DNA from: JOPF133 sp052144935
GTDB lineage: Bacteria > Acidobacteriota > Terriglobia > Bryobacterales > Bryobacteraceae
Assembly (NCBI GenBank): GCA_052144935.1
Contig: JBKQPR010000223.1
Location: forward strand, 1-11,939
Length of the DNA: 11,939 nt
Direction: 5' to 3'
Shown in pieces: positions 7,259 to 11,939 of this stretch. A program made the translations under genes and the position numbers. Within the stretch, counting starts at the first letter, position 1, and the number at the start of each line of letters is the position of its first letter. A model generated the notes under the pieces. The model did not search any database. It saw only the letters and a program-made list of their open reading frames with translations, and was not told where the DNA came from.

Positions 7259-8326
7259 ATGCTGGGCGTCGATCGGCGCGCCGCGCGCTATGTGTGGACC
7301 GCGGCACTGGTGCTTGCCGGGTTGTATCTGGTCTACCTGGTCCGCAAAACGCTGTTCGTTTTCGTCCTTGCGCTGCTGTTCGCCTATCTGCTTTCGCCCC
7401 TGGTCAACCTGATCGATCGCTTCCTTCCCGGCAAGCGCACCCGCACTCTCTCGCTGGCCCTCGCCTATATCATCTTCATAGGCGCCGTGGTGGTGTTTGC
7501 CACCCAGATTGGTTCGCGCATCGCCGATCAGGCCCGCGAGCTCGTCAAGGACCTGCCCAACCGGATCGCCGCCTGGCAGACGCCCGATGCCGATCTTCCG
7601 CCGGCGCTGGACCACGCGCGCCTGGAACTCCTCGCAAGAGTGAAAAACGAAATCGGCACGCGCGCGGGCGAGTTGATCGGCGCGCTACCGCAGGCCGGCC
7701 TCAAATTCCTCACCGTGGCCAGCGACCTCGCCTACGTGGTGATCATCCCGATCCTCTCGTTTTTCTTCCTCAAGGACGGACGCGCTATGGCCAGCCACAT
7801 TCTGGACCTGGTGGACGCCGGCCCGCGTCACGCCTTGCTGGAGGACGTGTTGGCGGATGTGCATCTCCTGTTGGCCCACTACATGCATGCCCTGGTAGTG
7901 CTCTCGGCCGCCACCTTCACCTCCTACAGCATTGCGTTCTCGATCATGGGCGTGCCCTACGGCATCCTGCTGGCCGCCCTGGCCGGAATTCTGGAGTTCA
8001 TCCCCACGGTGGGTCCGGTCAGCGCGGTCCTGTGCATCCTGCTGGTGGCGGTCATAGGACGCGCGCCGGTGGTGGGAGTGTTGATCTTTGTGATCGTCTA
8101 TCGCCTCTTCCAGGATTACTTTCTCTCGCCGCACCTGATGCGCGAGGGTGTGCAACTGCATCCCCTGCTGGTGCTGTTTGGGGTGTTCGCCGGCGCCGAG
8201 GTGGCCGGCGTCGCGGGGACGATTCTCTCGGTGCCCGTGCTGGCCATGGTGCGGATCCTGTATCTGCGGATGCGCAAAGCCCGCCTGGGCGCGCCAGCCG
8301 GCCCCATCATTCCCGTCGTCCCATGA
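7259..8326 (+). CDS. AI-2E family transporter (PF01594)
   Basis: A 355-residue inner-membrane protein with the family layout. Two or three hydrophobic helices lie in residues 12-50, another at about 63-82, and a soluble, charged segment at about 85-150. Further membrane segments fall at about 155-171, 208-230, 233-268, 270-290 and 300-336. The signature G-I-L-E-F-I-P-T-V-G-P is at 243-253, followed by the YRLFQDYFLSP segment at about 281-291, both typical of the family. Members include TqsA and YdiK; the name reflects one proposed role in autoinducer-2 export, while others act on sodium/protons or are uncharacterised, so the substrate here is unknown. The ATG at 7259 follows a 119-base gap dominated by a palindrome. 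The stop overlaps the next gene as ATGA, pointing to coupled translation. Length is normal. Confidence 0.9.
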   Translation: MLGVDRRAARYVWTAALVLAGLYLVYLVRKTLFVFVLALLFAYLLSPLVNLIDRFLPGKRTRTLSLALAYIIFIGAVVVFATQIGSRIADQARELVKDLPNRIAAWQTPDADLPPALDHARLELLARVKNEIGTRAGELIGALPQAGLKFLTVASDLAYVVIIPILSFFFLKDGRAMASHILDLVDAGPRHALLEDVLADVHLLLAHYMHALVVLSAATFTSYSIAFSIMGVPYGILLAALAGILEFIPTVGPVSAVLCILLVAVIGRAPVVGVLIFVIVYRLFQDYFLSPHLMREGVQLHPLLVLFGVFAGAEVAGVAGTILSVPVLAMVRILYLRMRKARLGAPAGPIIPVVP

Positions 8327-9258
8327 GCGGCCGCGCCTGGCTTCTGGCGGCTCTCGGCGCCGTCAACGCTTGGGGCCACGCCGTCAGCATGAGCTCCGGC
8401 GACCTCGTAGTGGAGGGCGCGCGAGCCCATTACACGCTACGCATGCCGCTCTACGAAATCTCCCACACGGCCCATCCCGAGGACGCTCTGCTGGCCCACA
8501 TCCGCTTCGCCGGCGCGCGATTGACGGGTCGGACGTGCCACGCCGACGCTGCGCGGGACACCTTCTTTTGCGAGGCCGATTACCAGTTCGACGCGCCGCC
8601 CAGCCGTGTGGATGTGGAGTGTACGCTGTACGCCGCGACGGTCCCCAATCACGTCCACCTGCTGCGCGCCACGCTGGATGGCCGCCCGGACCAGGCGATC
8701 TTCGACCTCTCGTTTCCGCGCGCCACGCTGCGCTTCCGCCCGCCCACCGCAGTGGAAGTGGTGGCCGCCGAATCGGGAGCCGGATTTCTGCGCGCGCTGG
8801 CGGGGCCCGCGCAAATTCTCTTCCTGGCCGCGCTGGCCATGGCCGCGCGCAGCCGCCGCGAGTTGGCGGCCCTGGTGGCTATGTTCCTGGCCGGACAGAT
8901 CGCGGCCGTGCTGATCGCGCCGCACACCGCCTGGCAGCCCGCGCCGCGCTTCGTGGAGGCGGCTGCCGCATTGACCATCGCCTATCTCGCAATGGAGATC
9001 CTGCTGCTTCCGAAGGCCGGCTCGCGCTGGCTGATTGCGGGCCTTCTGGGCGCCTTCCACGGGCTGTACTTTCACCTGTTTCTGCAGACCGCCGGCTACC
9101 ATGCCGGATACGTGCTGGCCGGCGCCGCGGTAGCCGAAGCCGCCGTCATTGCAGCCCTGGCCCTGCTGTTTGCGCATGCCGGAAAGCTGGCCCGGGCGGT
9201 GCCGCCGGCGCTGCTGATCTTCGGCCTGGTGTGGTTCGTTCTGCGCTTGCGGAACTGA
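8323..9258 (+). CDS. HupE/UreJ-like membrane protein, degenerate metal-site region
   Basis: A 311-residue protein with a likely N-terminal signal (MSGRAWLLAALGAVNAWGHA), an extracytoplasmic domain of about 130 residues and about six hydrophobic segments from residue 155 onward. The C-terminal half resembles HupE/UreJ_2 proteins: a GxxxILFL segment at 161-168, FVEAAAALTIAYLAMEIL starting at 210, and GAFHGLYFH at 243-251. HupE/UreJ proteins are thought to move nickel or a related metal. In typical members the first helix carries a GxDHLLFL-type Asp-His pair and a later helix carries an AHS motif. Here these read GPAQILFL and FLAGQIAA, so the ligands are absent and metal transport is doubtful. 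The start ATG overlaps the AI-2E stop by four bases. The stop is 26 bases from the convergent nucleotidyltransferase gene. The family call is from motif pattern and is moderately secure. Confidence 0.7.
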   Translation: MSGRAWLLAALGAVNAWGHAVSMSSGDLVVEGARAHYTLRMPLYEISHTAHPEDALLAHIRFAGARLTGRTCHADAARDTFFCEADYQFDAPPSRVDVECTLYAATVPNHVHLLRATLDGRPDQAIFDLSFPRATLRFRPPTAVEVVAAESGAGFLRALAGPAQILFLAALAMAARSRRELAALVAMFLAGQIAAVLIAPHTAWQPAPRFVEAAAALTIAYLAMEILLLPKAGSRWLIAGLLGAFHGLYFHLFLQTAGYHAGYVLAGAAVAEAAVIAALALLFAHAGKLARAVPPALLIFGLVWFVLRLRN

Positions 9259-9284
9259 GCCGCGCCGGGCGCATCGCGGTTCCT

Positions 9285-9765
9285 CTACCGTTCCTGGGCC
9301 TCGAGGAGGCTCTCCAATTCGGGGAGCGCCGCGGCGTCTTTCTCCCGGCCGGCGGCGCGCTTCGCCCGAATCAGCCCAGGCAGGTCCAGCGTCGCGATCC
9401 GGCGATTCGAAAGCATCCACCAGGACGGAGCATGCCTGAACTTCGTCATACGTTCCTACGCCTGCCACTTCGGCGAGAAGAACGAGGTCGCCGAGATCTG
9501 TCTGAAGGGTGAGAACCGTTGCATTGCGCAGAGTGCCTGCGTCCCAGACGAACGGCAAGCCTTCCGGGAATCCCCGGGGCCTCGGATGGAACGCCGCAAG
9601 CGCCGAGACCAGACGCTGCAGATTCGCCGAAGCACGCGAGAAACAGATTTCCAGAGCATATGTGATGGCCTGGGCGCTGCCGTGAATCGTCGCAGACACG
9701 CCGCCAATCACCACAAAATCTACCCCCGCGTCCGCGAGCGTTTGAATGGCTCTTTCGAATTGCAT
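9285..9765 (-). pseudogene. Frameshifted nucleotidyltransferase (MNT/DUF6036-like)
   Basis: From ATG 9765, the first 120 or so codons read as a nucleotidyltransferase-fold protein: DFVVIGGVSATIHGS at about residues 16-30, then a conserved helical region (FHPRPRGFPEGLPFVWD) and TDLGDLVLLAEVAGVGTYDEV. Around 9399-9403 one extra C shifts the frame. In the next frame the expected tail follows directly: RIATLDLPGLIRAKRAAGR, then EKDAAALPELESLLEAQER and a TAG at 9285-9287. The repaired protein would be about 159 residues, a normal length. In addition, the YDLDI-type strand that carries the two metal-binding aspartates reads YALEI here (A37, E39). Such proteins are toxins or nucleotide-transferring partners of small proteins. 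With both defects this copy is very probably inactive. Confidence 0.78.
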
Positions 9766-9989
9766 CAGGAACGCCGTCGCGCGGCCCCGCGGATCCGTTC
9801 CAGCGCCGTGGCAGCGTCCTCCAGTTTGCGGGCCCGTTCGGCGGGCGTGAGGCGCAACTGTTCCACGAGCAAAGTCATATCGATGCCATAGACCTGGGCA
9901 GCTTCGATACGGCTGCCTGGTGCGGGATGGAGCAGACGGCGCCTCGCACGGGCCAGCTCATCGGAAGTCAGCGGACGAAGTTCACGCAC
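9765..9989 (-). CDS. Small partner protein of the nucleotidyltransferase
   Basis: A 74-residue protein starting at GTG 9989 and ending in a TGA that shares one base with the ATG of the nucleotidyltransferase gene, so the two form a coupled pair. It has an arginine-rich N-terminal part and then YGIDMTLLVEQLRLTPAERA, continuing in a helix (KLEDAATALERIRG). This LxENLRLTPxERxxKLE pattern is typical of short proteins encoded just before nucleotidyltransferase genes. They are presumed to act as the antitoxin or targeting partner, but this is context-based and no function is shown. The gene is intact although its partner is broken. A TAGAAT six bases before the GTG could give a leaderless transcript. 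Confidence 0.65.
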   Translation of the reverse strand: MRELRPLTSDELARARRRLLHPAPGSRIEAAQVYGIDMTLLVEQLRLTPAERARKLEDAATALERIRGAARRRS

Positions 9990-9994
9990 AACTA

Positions 9995-10000
9995 GATTCT
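9995..10000 (-). promoter_or_regulatory. Possible -10 element of the small partner/nucleotidyltransferase pair
   Basis: On the minus strand TAGAAT ends six bases before the GTG at 9989 and no Shine-Dalgarno sequence intervenes, which would fit a leaderless message. There is no recognisable -35 hexamer. Confidence 0.25.
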
Positions 10001-10031
10001 ACCGCTACGCGGGCGTCCGGCACTTCTACTC

Positions 10032-11939
10032 TCACAATCCCAACGGGTTCGGTGGATTGTAACAGGCCGGTTTACGCGCTTCCCTCAGAACGTAAATCGC
10101 AGCGACCCCTGCATCACCCTGGGCGTCCGGGTCGAGGTAACCTTCTCCGAAGAGCGTGTTGGTCTGGACACCCGCCGGCGTAAACTTCGCGGCCGTGTTG
10201 AGGCCCGCAAACTGCGTGTGATTGAAGACGTTGTAAGCTTCCCACCGGAAGGCGATATAGCGCTTCTCATTCTTTAACGGGAAGTTTTTGGAAATCGCCA
10301 TGTCGTTGTTATTCACACCCGGCTGCCGCACATCGTACTTCCCGGCATTGCCCGGGTCGTTCATTCCGGGCAAGGCGAACGCCGCCGTATTGAACCACTG
10401 GCCGAATTTGTGTATGTCCCCCGAGAAGGCATTACCGACTATGTCCACGCGCTGGGCATCACCGCCGCCATTGAGGTTTTCCGAGTTAGTGGTCGTGAAA
10501 CTGATCGCGGCGGGGAAGCCGGTGGTGAACTGGCTGATGCCAGACAGCACCCAGTGGTCGAATGCAAGGCCGATCAGCTTGTTCTTCACGAGATTCGTAG
10601 CATTCGGTATGTTGTAGGTGTAGTTGAGTGTCATGCTATGGGTCTGGTCGGAGGAGTCCAGGCCGTAGGCCCACGTGCGCAGATTCGCATACTCCGGGAT
10701 GCCCGTGAAGTCCATGTACTTCGAAAAGGCGTACGATGCGCCCATCTGAAAGCCATGCGCAAAGCGGCGCGTCAGGCTCGCCAGCAACGCGTGATAGTTC
10801 GAGGTGTAAGCGTCGTCGTAGTAAGTGATGGTGGAGTAACCGGGATAGGGCTCGAAGAAGATGTCCGCCAGCGGCTTGCCGTTGGTAGGATCGGTATGCT
10901 GCGGCAGGAACTCCGCTCCATAGGGAACCGTGTTGATGTTGCGGGTCTGCTGGATGTCGCGTCCGAGCACGACCGCGTAGGAAACGTCCAGCAGCGCCGA
11001 ATGGCCCAGATCCTGCTGGACGCCGAACGAACCGTTGTAGTTTCGCGACGTCTTGGCGTTCACGTAGAAAGCGTTGGTGGCGTTGGGCGCGAAGTAGCCG
11101 GCCGTCTGGGTGAACGTGCTGAGCGAGCCGTAGTAGGTGATCGGCGTCTCGATGGCCGGAGGATTCTCGGTGGTGGGGCTCCAATAGCTGAGGCGCGGAT
11201 TATATAGGATCCCGATGCCGCCGCGTATGGCGGTCTTGCCATTTCCGAATACATCATAGGCGAAGCCGAAGCGCGGCCCCCAGTGGACGGGCTGTTGGGC
11301 GATGAACCCGCGAGGATAGTTGGCGGCGCCGGACGAAACACCGCCGGGCGCCGGGCTTCCGCTTCCGGGAACGAAAACGCCCACAAACGCCTGAGGCAGC
11401 AAGGATCCATTCAGCGGATCCTCCGCCATCCTGACGCCGTTCGATAATACCGGCTGGTAGAGAGCCGCCGCCTGGGAAGCATTGTACAGGCCCAACGCTA
11501 ACGCAGACTGCTGGCCGGGATAGTGCGGATACATCTGATTCGCCCACGTCCACCGCATGCCATAATCGAGGGTGAATCTCTTGGTTACTTTCCAGGTATC
11601 CTGGACAAACCATTCCGCAAGGGACTGACGCTCGTTGGCGCCATATCGCGCGTTGGATTCCTGATAGCTGTCAAAGTTGCCGAGCACCGCGTTGGCGAAC
11701 GAGTAATTGGAATCCAGCGGGTTATTCGCATCGGTGCTGAAACTGATCGTGCCGTCGAATTTGCTCCGCTCGCCCTCATACTCCCTGATGCGGTACACGT
11801 CGGCGCCGAACTTGACACTTGAGCTATGCGCCTGTACGGCCGGTGGGGTGAGGGCGGAGGCGCAGTGAACCATTTGGGGACCCCAAGAACATTGGGGTAA
11901 AACAGTAGTTCTGCCAAGATCGCAACTTCGCAGACCGAC
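10032..11939 (-). CDS. Oar-like TonB-dependent receptor, 5' end outside window, 3' frameshift
   Basis: The frame is open from the right edge to TAG-type termination at 10032 and encodes a large beta-barrel segment of the Oar/carboxypeptidase-regulatory-like TonB receptor family. Barrel hallmarks include SVKFGADVYR, EWFVQDTWKVTKRFTLDYGM, the W/G-rich PRFGFAYDVFGNGKTAIRGG, SYAFSKYMDF, HWVLSGISQFTTGFP and the late EAYNVFNHTQFAG. Full-length members are about 1000-1200 residues; the signal peptide, regulatory domain and plug would lie to the right of the window. At about 10144-10148 an extra G shifts the frame. The expected tail, KVTSTRTPRVMQGSLRFTF with TGA at 10085-10087, lies in the next frame, and the read-through frame ends in 30 unrelated residues. 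The final aromatic beta-signal used for barrel assembly is thereby lost. Between 11939 and about 11830 the frame does not look like receptor sequence, so a second lesion there is possible. In Acidobacteria such receptors are thought to import large glycans or other polymers. Confidence 0.8.
   Translation of the reverse strand, partial: VGLRSCDLGRTTVLPQCSWGPQMVHCASALTPPAVQAHSSSVKFGADVYRIREYEGERSKFDGTISFSTDANNPLDSNYSFANAVLGNFDSYQESNARYGANERQSLAEWFVQDTWKVTKRFTLDYGMRWTWANQMYPHYPGQQSALALGLYNASQAAALYQPVLSNGVRMAEDPLNGSLLPQAFVGVFVPGSGSPAPGGVSSGAANYPRGFIAQQPVHWGPRFGFAYDVFGNGKTAIRGGIGILYNPRLSYWSPTTENPPAIETPITYYGSLSTFTQTAGYFAPNATNAFYVNAKTSRNYNGSFGVQQDLGHSALLDVSYAVVLGRDIQQTRNINTVPYGAEFLPQHTDPTNGKPLADIFFEPYPGYSTITYYDDAYTSNYHALLASLTRRFAHGFQMGASYAFSKYMDFTGIPEYANLRTWAYGLDSSDQTHSMTLNYTYNIPNATNLVKNKLIGLAFDHWVLSGISQFTTGFPAAISFTTTNSENLNGGGDAQRVDIVGNAFSGDIHKFGQWFNTAAFALPGMNDPGNAGKYDVRQPGVNNNDMAISKNFPLKNEKRYIAFRWEAYNVFNHTQFAGLNTAAKFTPAGVQTNTLFGEGYLDPDAQGDAGVAAIYVLREARKPACYNPPNPLGL

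Noticed and set aside
7294..8322. N-terminal extension of the HupE-like frame through the AI-2E gene
   Set aside because: The upstream part is proline- and arginine-rich shadow sequence. The real start is the ATG at 8323, with a signal peptide and a four-base overlap.
8437..9284. Read-through of the nucleotidyltransferase frame opposite the HupE-like gene
   Set aside because: It exists only because of the frameshift near 9400. The family tail and stop lie in the adjacent frame, and this extension is low-complexity.
9395..9410. Programmed ribosomal frameshift in the nucleotidyltransferase gene
   Set aside because: There is no slippery heptamer, and the catalytic aspartates are also lost, so mutation is simpler.
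10410..11207. 265-residue plus-strand frame
   Set aside because: Valine/arginine-rich shadow frame opposite well-matched receptor barrel sequence.
11874..11886. Perfect 13-base palindrome TTGGGGACCCCAA
   Set aside because: It is short, has no second copy in the window and lies inside probable receptor coding sequence, so it is not supported as an operator or element end.
1..11939. CRISPR array, tRNA or rRNA genes, insertion-sequence ends
   Set aside because: No regularly spaced repeats, cloverleaf-like sequence or paired terminal inverted repeats with a transposase were seen.

Overview
The window most resembles an Acidobacteriota genome, probably Bryobacterales/Solibacter-like. This rests on an Oar-type TonB-dependent receptor, a secreted serine hydrolase fused to a NamZ (DUF1343) domain, a nucleotidyltransferase/small-partner module and high-GC coding in the centre. 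It is inferred from gene content alone, with no marker gene.

The left third (about 1-4301) looks like a defence island of visibly lower GC and different codon use. It starts with an unidentified gene tail at the window edge. Next is a start-less remnant of a HigA/Xre-type helix-turn-helix protein, then the first 61 residues of a dual OB-fold (DuOB) protein. Two overlapping, apparently intact genes follow: a 1043-residue Eco57I-like N6-adenine DNA methyltransferase and a 215-residue protein with a D...ECK (PD-(D/E)XK-like) nuclease core. The last three genes overlap end to start, so they should be translationally coupled. Together they look like a two-protein restriction-modification or related defence system with a truncated accessory gene in front. 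About 490 bases without a confident gene follow, containing a possible small minus-strand reading frame.

The centre (about 4791-9258) reads rightward. It holds a secreted fusion of an AmiE-like beta-lactamase-fold hydrolase and an exo-muramidase NamZ domain, suited to peptidoglycan breakdown. After a 94-base imperfect palindrome come an AI-2E family membrane protein and, overlapping it by four bases, a degenerate HupE/UreJ-like membrane protein.

The right part (9285-11939) is on the minus strand and shows decay. A nucleotidyltransferase gene has a +1 frameshift and has lost both aspartates of its metal-binding motif; its small partner gene upstream is intact. A TonB-dependent receptor gene runs off the right edge, and a +1 shift near its 3' end removes the normal C-terminal beta-signal. 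The large genes elsewhere in the window are clean, so these shifts are more likely real mutations than general sequencing noise, but only reads can settle that.
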